From assembly GCA_945877505.1 (NCBI GenBank), contig CAMDWT010000002.1:35453-99452 (forward strand): a DNA stretch of 64,000 nucleotides. Direction: 5' to 3'. The translations under genes and the position numbers were made by a program. Positions 17,279 to 26,014 of this stretch are shown here, in pieces. This DNA comes from Crenothrix polyspora. Lineage in GTDB: Bacteria > Pseudomonadota > Gammaproteobacteria > Methylococcales > Methylomonadaceae. Positions within the stretch are counted from its first letter, which is position 1. Every line of letters begins with the position of its first letter. The notes under the pieces were generated by a model that saw nothing but the letters and a program-made list of their open reading frames with translations, searched no databases and was not told where the DNA came from.

Positions 17279-17935
17279 ATGATAAATTTCGTTAATGTAA
17301 GCAAGCGCTATCCTGAAACAGGGGATGTATTGCGTAATGTTAGTTTTCATTTGCGGCGGGGTGAAATAGCTTTTCTTACAGGGCATTCAGGTGCGGGTAA
17401 AAGCACCTTATTGAGATTGATTGCGGCCATGGAGAAATGTGGCCGCGGACAGATCTTAGTAGATGGGCAGGATCTTGGTCAGGCTAAAGAAAGTCAACTT
17501 CCCTTTATAAGAAGAAAAATGGGGTTTATCTACCAAGATTATAAGTTACTTCAAGATAGAACCGTTTTCGATAATGTTGCTTTGCCTTTAATAATAGCTG
17601 GCTTTGGGCATCATGAGATTACTCGTCGAGTAAGGGCTGCATTAGATAAAGTAGGTTTGGCCGGTAAAGAAAAAAAATATCCTTTTGCATTATCCGGTGG
17701 TGAGCAGCAAAGGGTAGGTATAGCAAGAGCGGTTGTTAATAAGCCGCCTATTATTATTGCTGATGAGCCTACTGGAAATCTTGATCCTGATTTGTCTGCA
17801 GAAATTATGTTTTTATTTGGGCAGTTTCAACAGGTTGGTGTCACCGTTTTGATTGCTTCTCATGATATTTCGTTAATTACACAATTAAATCATCGTGTAT
17901 TAAAGTTGGATCATGGGCAATTGATATCGAGTTGA
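17279..17935 (+). CDS. ftsE: Cell division ATP-binding protein FtsE
   Basis: A 218-residue ABC ATPase. Walker A is GHSGAGKS, the signature is LSGGEQQRVGIARA, and Walker B is IIIADEPTGNLD, with the H-loop in ASHD. FtsE with FtsX forms the divisome complex that activates periplasmic cell-wall amidases through EnvC-type partners. It starts 5 nt after the CtaA-like/FtsY fusion and is followed 3 nt later by ftsX. Confidence 0.97.
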   Translation: MINFVNVSKRYPETGDVLRNVSFHLRRGEIAFLTGHSGAGKSTLLRLIAAMEKCGRGQILVDGQDLGQAKESQLPFIRRKMGFIYQDYKLLQDRTVFDNVALPLIIAGFGHHEITRRVRAALDKVGLAGKEKKYPFALSGGEQQRVGIARAVVNKPPIIIADEPTGNLDPDLSAEIMFLFGQFQQVGVTVLIASHDISLITQLNHRVLKLDHGQLISS

Positions 17936-17938
17936 ACT

Positions 17939-18958
17939 ATGAAGTATATTAATAAAAATCGTATTAAGAAAGACCCACCTATTAAGTCAGTAAAACAAGA
18001 GGTACGCCAAACTAAAACAGCGGGTGGAAATTTTGTCGATAAACTAATAGCTTATCGAGATCATCAAGTTCACGTTTTGTTTTCGAGTCTTAGTCGGCTG
18101 ATTGCTTCTCCCTTTACGACAGTAATGACTATTACTGTATTAGCTATCGCTATATCACTTGCGAGTGGTTTTTATATTTTAGTCGTCAATTTGCAACAAT
18201 TAACAGGCAATCTGGAAACTAGCAATCAAATTTCAATTTTTTTAAGAGATGATGTTTCTGATGCTCATGCGAAAAAATTAGTCGACACTTTTAAAGCCAA
18301 TGTTAATGTTCAGGAGGTTAAATTAATAACACGAGAGCAAGCATTAACTGAGTTTAAAAACTATAGTGGTTTTGGTGCTGCAATTAGTGTTTTGGAAACA
18401 AACCCTTTACCCATTGTCATTCAAGTATTGCCGAAGAATACCTTGGATGATAAGCAGGAACTGGGTAAGCTAATGGAAAGTTTTCAGCAGTCTCCAGAGG
18501 TTGATTTTGCTCAGATGGATTTGCAGTGGGTTGAACGTTTACAGTCTATTGTGGAGTTAGCTCGCTTGTTTGCAAATTTATTAAATATGCTATTAGGGGC
18601 CGCTGTGTTGTTTATTATTGGCAATACGATACGCTTAGAGTTACATACTCGAAGGGAAGAAGTGGTTATTGCAAAATTGGTAGGTGCAACGAATTCATTT
18701 ATACAGCGACCCTTTTTATACAGTGGTTTTTGGATAGGCTTTATTTCAGGTGTGTCGGCATGGTTTATAGTTGCTATAGGCATGTTGATCCTCAAACATC
18801 CAGTAGAAAAACTTTCTGGACTTTATGAAAGTGATTTTCAGTTAGTTTTTTTAAGTTTCGGCGAGACATTTATACTTATTTGTCTTTCATCGGCGCTCGG
18901 GGTTTTGGGTTCTTGGGCGGTACTTGTTTGTCAACTCCGCCACACAAGATTAGAATAA
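17939..18958 (+). CDS. ftsX: Cell division protein FtsX
   Basis: A 339-residue ABC-type membrane protein. A charged cytoplasmic N-terminus of about 55 residues precedes the first helix (around 65-85), followed by a periplasmic domain of about 100 residues and three helices in the C-terminal half. The RLELHTRREEVVIAKLVGATNSFI coupling region is typical of FtsX (shown here only as LHTRREEV...KLVGAT). It works with FtsE in septal peptidoglycan splitting. Length and order match the gammaproteobacterial family. Confidence 0.95.
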   Translation: MKYINKNRIKKDPPIKSVKQEVRQTKTAGGNFVDKLIAYRDHQVHVLFSSLSRLIASPFTTVMTITVLAIAISLASGFYILVVNLQQLTGNLETSNQISIFLRDDVSDAHAKKLVDTFKANVNVQEVKLITREQALTEFKNYSGFGAAISVLETNPLPIVIQVLPKNTLDDKQELGKLMESFQQSPEVDFAQMDLQWVERLQSIVELARLFANLLNMLLGAAVLFIIGNTIRLELHTRREEVVIAKLVGATNSFIQRPFLYSGFWIGFISGVSAWFIVAIGMLILKHPVEKLSGLYESDFQLVFLSFGETFILICLSSALGVLGSWAVLVCQLRHTRLE

Positions 18959-18977
18959 AATTAGATGTAAAAAATTA

Positions 18978-19004
18978 TTAGCACTCTTATTTAGAGAGTG
19001 CTAG
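18978..19004 (+). promoter_or_regulatory. CIRCE operator (HrcA-binding site) upstream of rpoH
   Basis: TTAGCACTC, a 9-nt spacer, then GAGTGCTAG. This agrees with the CIRCE consensus (TTAGCACTC-N9-GAGTGCTAA) at 17 of 18 arm positions and with the exact spacer length. It ends 35 nt before the rpoH ATG, where a bound repressor would block transcription. CIRCE is known as the operator of the heat-inducible repressor HrcA, usually on groESL or dnaK operons. Confidence 0.88.
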
Positions 19005-19039
19005 AATTAATACAAAGTTTATTTCTAAGGAGATACCAC

Positions 19040-19897
19040 ATGAGTAACGCTTTAGCTTTACCGGTAAATTTATCAGTTGGAACCTTTGATGCCTATTTAA
19101 ATTTGGTTCGGCAAATGCCCAGATTAACTTCTGAACAGGAGCGCGAATTAACCTTGAGATTTAAAGACGAAGGTGATTTAGAGGCGGCAAGAGAGTTGGT
19201 TATGACCAATTTACGTTTTGTTGTTCATGTTGCTAGAGGTTATAGCGGCTATGGTCTTTCTATGCCTGATATTATTCAAGAAGGTAATATTGGCCTTATG
19301 AAGGCTGTTAAACGTTTTGATCCTGATGTTGGTGTGCGCTTAGTTTCTTTTGCCGTGCATTGGATAAAAGCAGAAATTCACGAGTATGTGATAAAAAATT
19401 GGGGAATTGTAAAGGTTGCAACGACTAAGGCGCAGCGCAAACTTTTCTTTAATTTACGTAAATCTAAGAAAAACATTGGTTGGTTGTCGAATGACGAAGC
19501 CATGGCCATTGCAGCAGATTTAAATGTCGAGCTAAGTGATGTCTACGAAATGGAAAAACGTCTCGGTAGTCAAGATATGTCTTTTGATATGCCTGTCGAT
19601 GAGTCCACGGAAGAAAGTGGCACCTATCCAGCAAATTATCTTCATCAACACGGAACTGATCCCTCAATTTTGCTTGAAAATGCTGATTGGGAAGGACATG
19701 GACACGATTTATTGTCAGAAGCAATGGCGGAGTTAGATGCGCGCAGTTTTGATATTCTTTCAAGTCGTTGGTTGAGTGAGAAAAAAGCCACTTTGCATGA
19801 ACTTGCAGATCGGTACAATGTCTCTGCTGAGAGAATTAGGCAGTTAGAGCAAAATGCTATGAAAAAAATCAAAGCTGCCGTTGTTATGGCAGCCTAA
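19040..19897 (+). CDS. rpoH: RNA polymerase sigma-32 (heat-shock) factor
   Basis: A 285-residue sigma-70 family protein. Region 1.2/2 is seen in MPRLTSEQERELT and in DIIQEGNIGLMKAVKRFDPDVGVRLVSFAVHWIKAEI, and the RpoH-specific box as QRKLFFNLRKSKK. Region 4 has the helix-turn-helix ATLHELADRYNVSAERIRQLEQNAMKKIK. It directs transcription of heat-shock genes. The frame extends to 18998, but the ATG at 19040 has a strong AAGGAG ribosome-binding site 7 nt upstream and gives the usual N-terminus (MSNALALPV). A CIRCE site precedes it, suggesting HrcA repression. Confidence 0.96.
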   Translation: MSNALALPVNLSVGTFDAYLNLVRQMPRLTSEQERELTLRFKDEGDLEAARELVMTNLRFVVHVARGYSGYGLSMPDIIQEGNIGLMKAVKRFDPDVGVRLVSFAVHWIKAEIHEYVIKNWGIVKVATTKAQRKLFFNLRKSKKNIGWLSNDEAMAIAADLNVELSDVYEMEKRLGSQDMSFDMPVDESTEESGTYPANYLHQHGTDPSILLENADWEGHGHDLLSEAMAELDARSFDILSSRWLSEKKATLHELADRYNVSAERIRQLEQNAMKKIKAAVVMAA

Positions 19898-19920
19898 TTT
19901 CCTATTAAAGTAGGCGATAA

Positions 19921-19957
19921 CAAAAAGGCTTATCGATTGTATTGATAAGCCTTTTTG
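19921..19957 (+). terminator. Intrinsic terminator after rpoH
   Basis: AAAAAGGCTTATC (19922-19934) pairs with GATAAGCCTTTTT (19944-19956): a 13-bp stem whose 3' arm ends in the T run. It is 24 nt beyond the rpoH stop. Confidence 0.88.
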
Positions 19958-20029
19958 TTTGTCTGTAACTCGTTAATCTATTCCCATTAAAAAGGGTGAT
20001 TGAGTTTTTGAGACTTGATGCGCTTAGTA

Positions 20030-20266
20030 TTAAGCCGGATCTAGTAAGTTTAAAACAGTTTGTGCTTGTTCAGCAGCTTCATGTCCCAAGTTCGTTAAGT
20101 AACCACCATCTTCCTGGGTTACTAAGCCTTTGTTGAACAGTCTTTTAGTTGCAGCAATAGATTCAGGTGCTGCGTTTTTATGTACCTTTATTCCTTCTTG
20201 AGTCGTGCTAAGGTTGTAGCGAACCAAAATATTAATTTCGTCTACAATGTCTTGAGTATAGGGCAT
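20030..20266 (-). CDS. TIGR02647 family small protein
   Basis: A 78-residue protein of the TIGR02647 conserved family, recognised by LSTTQEGIKVHKNAAPE and GLVTQEDGGYLTNLGHEAAEQAQ. The predicted fold is all-helical and winged-helix-like, and some databases call it DNA-binding, but no function is established. The ATG is preceded by GAGGAT at a suitable distance. It is a single-gene unit convergent with rpoH. Confidence 0.8.
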   Translation of the reverse strand: MPYTQDIVDEINILVRYNLSTTQEGIKVHKNAAPESIAATKRLFNKGLVTQEDGGYLTNLGHEAAEQAQTVLNLLDPA

Positions 20267-20399
20267 GGGTAATCCTCACAATTTGTAATATTAAGTGGTC
20301 ATCATAAAGCTATTTACATTGGAACGCGCATCTTTTTTTACGAGTATTTATAGGATACGGAATATTTTTAAAACAAACAGCCGTAAGCGTTTCTTTTTG

Positions 20400-20723
20400 C
20401 TAGTAACGTTGGATCGAACTGTCACAATTACAAGACCAAGCATCAATGCCACCTATTAAATTGGTAACATTCTTAAAGCCTGATTGAATTAGAAAATTTG
20501 CCGCTTGTTGGCTACGCATGCCGTGATGACAAAGCACAACAATGTCTTGATTAGGATCTAATTCTGTCAATCTGTTGGGAAGTTGATTAAGAGGAATAAG
20601 TGTGCTGTTAGTGATATGTGCGTATTGGAATTCTTGGGGTTCTCTTACATCCAACAAGAACAAGGGTTCTTTTTGATCAATTTTCTTATAGAGTTCAGTT
20701 GCTGATAATTGTTTGACGGTCAT
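20400..20723 (-). CDS. Rhodanese-like sulfurtransferase
   Basis: A single 107-residue rhodanese domain. LLDVREPQEFQYAHI is the family's entry motif and the active-site loop is CHHGMRS with catalytic C65. Such proteins carry sulfur as a cysteine persulfide. The start overlaps the end of the aminotransferase gene by 4 nt, so the two are translationally coupled, although a biochemical link is not known. GlpE-like single-domain rhodaneses are the closest well-known relatives. Confidence 0.88.
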   Translation of the reverse strand: MTVKQLSATELYKKIDQKEPLFLLDVREPQEFQYAHITNSTLIPLNQLPNRLTELDPNQDIVVLCHHGMRSQQAANFLIQSGFKNVTNLIGGIDAWSCNCDSSIQRY

Positions 20724-21892
20724 AAGGATCTCTTGTTAATAAAATGTTCTAAGCGTTGCATTGCTACTTTCATTATAGCTATGGAGGTTGTATAAGAAAA
20801 ACGAAGCATGTGATGGGCTTCATGCTTGCCAAAGTCAATTCCCGGCGTTATTGCCAAGCCTTCAGACTCCAACAAATCTGAAGCAAATTGATGGCTGTCA
20901 TCCGTAAATTTTTTACAATTAGCATAAATATAAAAAGCACCTTCTGGTTTGATGGGGATTTCGAAACCTATTCGTAATAAATTCTCATAGAGAAAGTTAC
21001 GTCTGGCAGCAAATTCTGAGCGTCTGTATTCAAGTTCAGTTAAGGTGGTGTCATCAAAGGCGGCTAAAGCAGCGTATTGAGATTGCGTAGATGTGGCAAT
21101 ATAAATATTTTGCGCTAATTTCTCAGTGGCTTCAATAAATTCATCTGGCACAATTAACCAGCCAATACGCCACCCCGTCATGCCAAAATACTTAGAGAAA
21201 CTATTGATTATAAAAACATTGTCGCTGTATTTTAGTGCAGTTACAGCTTTTTGGTCATAAACTAGGCCATGATAGATTTCATCTGAATAAAAACAACCAC
21301 CTAGATTATTAACCGTGTTTATGGCTTTTTTTAATTCTTCAGGATTAATTAATGTACCTGTCGGATTGGAGGGTGACGCAATTAATGCACCTTTGGAAGA
21401 GGATGACCAATGCGCTTTAATTTGTTGTGCTGTTAATTGATAATGGGAATTTGCATCAACAGGAATACTTTTTGTTATACCGCCAAACAAAGTGCTGAAA
21501 TTACTATTGCAGGGGTAGCAAGGGTCCGCCATCAGGACTTCTTCATTTGGGTTGAGACTGACACCAAAAGCTAGTAAAAAGGCACCAGAAGCGCCAGGCG
21601 TTACAAATATGCGTCGTTGATCGACTGTAATGCCATGTTCTTGTAGATAGAAAGCGGCTATTTTGTTTTGTAGTTCGGGTAAGCCGGCTGCAGGCGTGTA
21701 TTTAACGGCTCCTGTCTTAAGATGCTTAATACCAGCTTCAATTATAGTTCTAGGTGTGGGAAAGTCCGGTTCACCAATTTCCATATGAATGACATCAATA
21801 CCTTGCGCCTCCAATTGCTTAGCTCGTCGTAGTAACTCCATGACATGAAACGATGAAATTTTTGAATTCCGCTCGGCCAATCGACGTTGCAT
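20720..21892 (-). CDS. Pyridoxal-phosphate-dependent aminotransferase, class I/II
   Basis: A 390-residue fold-type I aminotransferase of the AspC/AlaT-like group. SPSNPTGT, SDEIYHGLVY and the PLP-lysine motif SFSKYFGMTGWRIG (K234) are all present, as is the C-terminal LRFSY with the substrate-binding arginine. The substrate cannot be fixed from the sequence; aspartate, alanine or aromatic amino acids are possible. It is the first gene of a two-gene unit with the rhodanese. Confidence 0.9.
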   Translation of the reverse strand: MQRRLAERNSKISSFHVMELLRRAKQLEAQGIDVIHMEIGEPDFPTPRTIIEAGIKHLKTGAVKYTPAAGLPELQNKIAAFYLQEHGITVDQRRIFVTPGASGAFLLAFGVSLNPNEEVLMADPCYPCNSNFSTLFGGITKSIPVDANSHYQLTAQQIKAHWSSSSKGALIASPSNPTGTLINPEELKKAINTVNNLGGCFYSDEIYHGLVYDQKAVTALKYSDNVFIINSFSKYFGMTGWRIGWLIVPDEFIEATEKLAQNIYIATSTQSQYAALAAFDDTTLTELEYRRSEFAARRNFLYENLLRIGFEIPIKPEGAFYIYANCKKFTDDSHQFASDLLESEGLAITPGIDFGKHEAHHMLRFSYTTSIAIMKVAMQRLEHFINKRSL

Positions 21893-22005
21893 TTGCTGTT
21901 TATCCTTAAATTAAAGGTAAATGATACCAATAATCCTTGCTAACTGGCGAGTATTCCGTTATAAATGCGCAGTTTTTATTTATATTGATCTATAGGAGTT
22001 AATGG

Positions 22006-22440
22006 ATGACCGATAGTGCTAAACCAACTGCATCACCTTTCAGTTTTAAGCCTTATAACGAAACAAAAGGCGAAGAATATATGAATGAAGCTCAATTAAA
22101 GCATTTTGCGACCATTTTAAAAAACTGGAAAGCAGAATTAATGCACGAAGTGGACCGTACCGTGCATCACATGCAAGATGATGCTGCTAACTTCCCTGAC
22201 CCAAATGATAGGGCTACTCAAGAATCAGAGTTTAGTCTGGAATTAAGGACACGAGACAGAGAGCGCAGACTAATTAAGAAAATTGATGAATCTCTTAAAG
22301 AAATTGAATCAGGTGATTATGGCTTTTGTGAGTCTTGTGGCATAGAAATAGGTATACGTCGCCTTGAAGCTAGGCCGACGGCTAGTTTGTGCATTGACTG
22401 TAAAACACTGGATGAGATTAGAGAAAAACAAATGGGCTAA
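22006..22440 (+). CDS. dksA: RNA polymerase-binding transcription factor DksA
   Basis: A 144-residue DksA. The long coiled coil carries the DPNDRATQE tip acidic residues (about 65-73) that reach into the polymerase secondary channel. The C-terminal zinc finger has four cysteines (C108, C111, C129, C132). DksA works with ppGpp to repress stable-RNA promoters and activate amino-acid promoters. The first 25 residues are the usual variable N-terminus. gluQ follows 10 nt later, the conserved gammaproteobacterial pairing. Confidence 0.96.
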   Translation: MTDSAKPTASPFSFKPYNETKGEEYMNEAQLKHFATILKNWKAELMHEVDRTVHHMQDDAANFPDPNDRATQESEFSLELRTRDRERRLIKKIDESLKEIESGDYGFCESCGIEIGIRRLEARPTASLCIDCKTLDEIREKQMG

Positions 22441-22450
22441 ATAGGTTAGC

Positions 22451-23323
22451 GTGATTGATAGACAGTCTTATGTTGGCCGGTTTGCTCCTTCACCTACCGG
22501 CCCTTTGCATCTAGGTTCGCTTTATACTGCACTAGCTAGTTTTTTAGATGCCCGTTCTAAGCAAGGCTTGTGGTTACTTCGGATTGATGATCTAGATACT
22601 CCCCGAAATATCATTGGTGCAGCTGATAATATAGTAAGAACCTTAGACACATTTGGTTTGCATTGGGATGGTGCGATTGCTTATCAGAGCCAAATGCTTG
22701 CAGATTATCAAGAAGCGTTGGAAAAATTATTAAACAAACATATTCTTTATCCGTGTACCTGTAGTCGAAAGGATTTGTCGACAGTTTATTCAGGACACTG
22801 TCGAGATCAACAGAAATCACCTGAAAGTGCTTACTCCTACCGAATTAAAACAGATGAAAAAGTTATTTCTTTTGTCGATGAATTACAAGGGTTAATCTCA
22901 TATAATCTTGCTGATTATGGCGATTTTATTTTAAAAAGAAAAGACCATGTTTTTGCCTATCAGTTTGCTGTTGTAATTGACGATAACAGGCAATTGATTA
23001 ACCATGTTGTGCGTGGCGCAGATCTCTTAGAATCAACTCCTCGACAGATTTATCTACAACAAAAATTAGCGTTAAATACGCCTAGCTATATGCATGTCCC
23101 TATTATTGTCGATGCGCAAGGCTATAAACTCAGCAAGCAAACACTCGCAACAGCCGTTGATTTAAGTCATCCAAACTTAGTTATTTTTGAACTGCTTACT
23201 TTATTAAAGCAAAACCCACCACGCACTATTCAGCAAGCCTCAGTAAGAGAGTTACTTGAATGGGGAATAGAGAATTGGACTCCATCAAAGTTAGAAAACT
23301 GTCTGTCTATTAGTCAAAGATAA
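22451..23323 (+). CDS. gluQ: Glutamyl-Q tRNA(Asp) synthetase
   Basis: A 290-residue paralog of the glutamyl-tRNA synthetase catalytic domain that lacks the anticodon-binding domain. It attaches glutamate to queuosine at position 34 of tRNA(Asp). The HIGH-like motif is HLGS in RFAPSPTGPLHLGS, the zinc site contributes CTCSRK...C, and the KMSKS-like motif is KLSKQ. Start is GTG. Downstream of dksA as in E. coli and Pseudomonas. Confidence 0.94.
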   Translation: MIDRQSYVGRFAPSPTGPLHLGSLYTALASFLDARSKQGLWLLRIDDLDTPRNIIGAADNIVRTLDTFGLHWDGAIAYQSQMLADYQEALEKLLNKHILYPCTCSRKDLSTVYSGHCRDQQKSPESAYSYRIKTDEKVISFVDELQGLISYNLADYGDFILKRKDHVFAYQFAVVIDDNRQLINHVVRGADLLESTPRQIYLQQKLALNTPSYMHVPIIVDAQGYKLSKQTLATAVDLSHPNLVIFELLTLLKQNPPRTIQQASVRELLEWGIENWTPSKLENCLSISQR

Positions 23324-23478
23324 AAAGTCCAATTAGACAATGCTATGACTATTCAATGGATAATTTCTTGAGTTTGGTGTTGACTAGGCAACTAAAGGTT
23401 TAACGGTTATTATATAGAAGGATGTACCTTAATGATTTATGAATCTGATGTACGTAATTGTCTTGAATAATTTTACGC

Positions 23479-23503
23479 TAACCCCATTATTAATCCGGGG
23501 TTA
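23479..23503 (+). repeat. Inverted repeat upstream of the Ter locus
   Basis: TAACCCC (23479-23485) and GGGGTTA (23497-23503) are separated by 11 nt. No T run follows. It lies 60 nt before the first terD gene and could be an operator or a weak terminator of gluQ. Confidence 0.4.
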
Positions 23504-23562
23504 TGTATATTTGGCGAGTCAATAGGACATAACTAACAATCTAATTAATAACGGAGATACTT

Positions 23563-24138
23563 ATGGCAATATCACTTAGTAAGGGCGGTAACGTTAATCT
23601 TAGCAAAGAAGCACCGGGACTAAATAAAATTGTGGTGGGCTTGGGCTGGGATTCTCGAGCCACTGATGGTGCGGCATTCGACTTAGATGCCAGTGCTTTT
23701 TTGATTAAGCCGGATGGTAAAGTAAGATCAGACAGTGATTTTTGTTTTTACAATAATAAAGTTGTTGGTGAGGGTGCTGTTCAGCATGCTGGTGATAATA
23801 CGACTGGCGTAGGTGATGGTGATGATGAGACTATAAAAGTAGAATTGTCAAAAATCCCAAGCGATGTCGATAAGTTGGTATTTGCTGTAACGATTCATGA
23901 AGCCGATTTGCGTAAACAAAATTTTGGTCAAGTTAATCATGCCTATATTCGAGTCCTCAATGAGCAAGGGGGTCAAGAAATAGCTCGTTATGATCTAAGT
24001 GAAGATGCATCGATTGAGACAGCGATGATCTTTGGGGAAATCTACCGTGTGGGTGATGATTGGAAATTTAAAGCCGTTGGTCAAGGTTTTGCAGGCGGGC
24101 TTGGGTCCTTGGCTTCCTCTTTCGGCGTTAGTATTTAA
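23563..24138 (+). CDS. terD: TerD family calcium-binding stress protein
   Basis: A 191-residue TerD-domain protein. The family repeat is seen twice: GLGWD with [10 protein letters not shown] (about residues 26-50), and the acidic calcium-binding loop [13 protein letters not shown] (about 75-90). The C-terminus has [15 protein letters not shown]. TerD proteins act in tellurite, phage and general stress responses, probably as calcium-sensing cytoplasmic or membrane-proximal components. A good GGAG site precedes the ATG. A palindrome separates it from the next gene, so it may be transcribed at a higher level than the rest of the locus. Confidence 0.92.
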   Translation: MAISLSKGGNVNLSKEAPGLNKIVVGLGWDSRATDGAAFDLDASAFLIKPDGKVRSDSDFCFYNNKVVGEGAVQHAGDNTTGVGDGDDETIKVELSKIPSDVDKLVFAVTIHEADLRKQNFGQVNHAYIRVLNEQGGQEIARYDLSEDASIETAMIFGEIYRVGDDWKFKAVGQGFAGGLGSLASSFGVSI

Positions 24139-24231
24139 GCCGTTTACACAGCAATCTTTTTTCTTTGAGCGATAAAAGTTGGATGATGATACATCGTTCT
24201 GTTTTATCCTCATTATTCTAGCCCAACAATT

Positions 24232-24262
24232 GAGCAGATTTATTAAGTAAATAAATCTGCTC
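24232..24262 (+). terminator. Strong palindrome between the two terD genes
   Basis: GAGCAGATTTATT (24232-24244) and AATAAATCTGCTC (24250-24262) form a perfect 13-bp stem with a 5-nt loop. The tract after it is only moderately T-rich. It probably acts as a terminator, an attenuator or an mRNA-stabilising hairpin. Confidence 0.6.
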
Positions 24263-24327
24263 TAGCCCTTATTTAAACAAAATGAGTGGTTATCAATATG
24301 GGTATTTAATTTAGGAGCAGTGTATTT

Positions 24328-24921
24328 ATGGCTATTAATTTGCAAAAAGGACAAAAAATCTCGTTATCGAAAGAATCGGGTGGTTCCTTAAGTAAAGTTG
24401 TTATGGGTTTGGGCTGGGATGCAAAAAAAAGCAGCGTAGGATTATTGAAAGGGATGTTTGGCGGAGGTAATACTAGCGCTATCGATTTAGATGCGTCTTG
24501 CGTTTTATTTAATGAACAAAATGCGGTGGTTGATACGGTATATTTTGGGCAATTAAAGAGCCGTGATGGGAGTATTCTGCATACAGGTGACAATCGTACT
24601 GGCGAAGGTGACGGTGATGACGAGCAGATTATTGTTGATTTAGATAAAATCCCCTTAACGGTTAAATCATTGGTTTTTACAGTGAGTTCTTATACCGGGC
24701 AAACGTTTGATACAGTTGATAATGCGTATTGTCGCATTGTTGATAACAGCAACAATAATGAAGTAGCCCGTTACACCTTAAGTGCGCAAGGCTCACACAC
24801 GGCTCAAATTATGGCTAAATTATATCGTCATAATGGTGAGTGGAAAATGCATGCCATTGGTGAAAATGGTACAGGTAGAACCATTGCTGATATCTTGCCG
24901 CAAATTGTTATTCATTTGTAA
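24328..24921 (+). CDS. TerD family protein, second copy
   Basis: A 197-residue TerD-domain paralog. It has the same motifs (GLGWDAKK, IDLDASCVLF, GDNRTGEGDGDDE, GEWKMHAIGE). A short glycine-rich insert (near residues 36-50) lies between the first strand and the acidic motif, as in TerZ/TerE-type members. Its stop overlaps the start of the ATP-grasp gene by one base, so it belongs with the downstream biosynthetic genes. Confidence 0.9.
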   Translation: MAINLQKGQKISLSKESGGSLSKVVMGLGWDAKKSSVGLLKGMFGGGNTSAIDLDASCVLFNEQNAVVDTVYFGQLKSRDGSILHTGDNRTGEGDGDDEQIIVDLDKIPLTVKSLVFTVSSYTGQTFDTVDNAYCRIVDNSNNNEVARYTLSAQGSHTAQIMAKLYRHNGEWKMHAIGENGTGRTIADILPQIVIHL

Positions 24922-25937
24922 TGAGAATATGGTTTAACAAAACATTTTCAACTATAAGCGCTGTTTTTAGAGATCTTCGCCAATCAACGTCTGATGGCGA
25001 AGTCACCCTGATTTGCACCCACTCCCACCAAGCGGCATCCGCTTTCTTAGCCGCTGATGAAAGCTATCTTGAGCCCGATTTAATGGGCATGGCTTATGTG
25101 GAATGGTGCGTAGATTTTTGTCGGCAGCATCAAATTAATTTATTTTGGCCAGGTAAGGAAGCGGCCTTGATCAGTAAATTTCATATGTTGTTTCAGGCTA
25201 TTGGTGTAGAAGTCTTGTCGGTTGCAGAATATCAAACATTGATGTTATTGCATGATAAAGCACTTTTTTATACTGATTTGAGTCCAGATGTCGCCAAAGC
25301 AATGGATTTTATCGCCGTTAATAATGCCGATGACTTTGATAGTGCTATCGAACAATTATCAAAAAAGCATCAGAAGTTGTGTGTTAAGCCAGCGGTATCC
25401 GTTTTTGGTTTGGGATTTCGGGTTCTGGACACTCAGCGTGATAGCATCACCCAATTACTTAAAGGTGTTGAGTATCAAATTCCTTTACAAGAATTAAGGC
25501 GTGGCATGAATAATACCCCGCAATTTGAAACTTTATTAGTCATGGAGCATTTGGGTGGCCCTGAATGGAGTGTTGATTGTGCAGGCCAAAAAGGTGAGTT
25601 ACTGTGTGCGGTGCAGCGTAAAAAATCCCAATTAGCCGGTTATGGTCAAACCATAGATAACAATATCGCTTTAGAAGACATGGTGACTCGGTTAACCAAG
25701 CATTACAAATTAAACGGTTTATATAATATTCAATTTAAAGAGGGTGCTAATGGACCACGTTTATTAGAAATTAATCCAAGACCTTCGGGCGGTTTTGGTA
25801 TGGCTTGTTTGTCGGGTGCCAATTTGGCGTACATTGCCTTGCAAAGTATTAAAGGTGAAACCTTCCAAGTACCTACTATCAATTATGGCCTTAGGGTCGC
25901 TGAAGTCAATACGCCGGTTGTTTTGAATGGAATGTGA
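24921..25937 (+). CDS. ATP-grasp ligase of the Ter biosynthetic module
   Basis: A 338-residue carbamoyl-phosphate-synthase-like ATP-grasp protein. The central domain has KLCVKPAVSVFGLGFRV (nucleotide-binding lysine) and the C-terminal catalytic part LLEINPRPSGGFGMAC, whose acidic and Asn residues bind Mg-ATP. Family members join a carboxylate to an amine or thiol. In Ter systems this gene travels with two phosphoribosyltransferases, a HAD phosphatase and a CitE-like lyase, a predicted pathway for a nucleoside-like metabolite. Start overlaps the upstream terD stop. The substrate is unknown. Confidence 0.85.
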   Translation: MRIWFNKTFSTISAVFRDLRQSTSDGEVTLICTHSHQAASAFLAADESYLEPDLMGMAYVEWCVDFCRQHQINLFWPGKEAALISKFHMLFQAIGVEVLSVAEYQTLMLLHDKALFYTDLSPDVAKAMDFIAVNNADDFDSAIEQLSKKHQKLCVKPAVSVFGLGFRVLDTQRDSITQLLKGVEYQIPLQELRRGMNNTPQFETLLVMEHLGGPEWSVDCAGQKGELLCAVQRKKSQLAGYGQTIDNNIALEDMVTRLTKHYKLNGLYNIQFKEGANGPRLLEINPRPSGGFGMACLSGANLAYIALQSIKGETFQVPTINYGLRVAEVNTPVVLNGM

Positions 25938-26014
25938 CCCTTATGGGGTACGTAATTAAACCACTCACTCCTATAGTTATTTTCTACTACGTCCAATAGT
26001 TCTCAGATTAAATT

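Noticed and set aside
23380-23413. TTGACT and TATTAT as a ter promoter
   Set aside because: The spacing is 22 nt, too long for a standard sigma-70 promoter.
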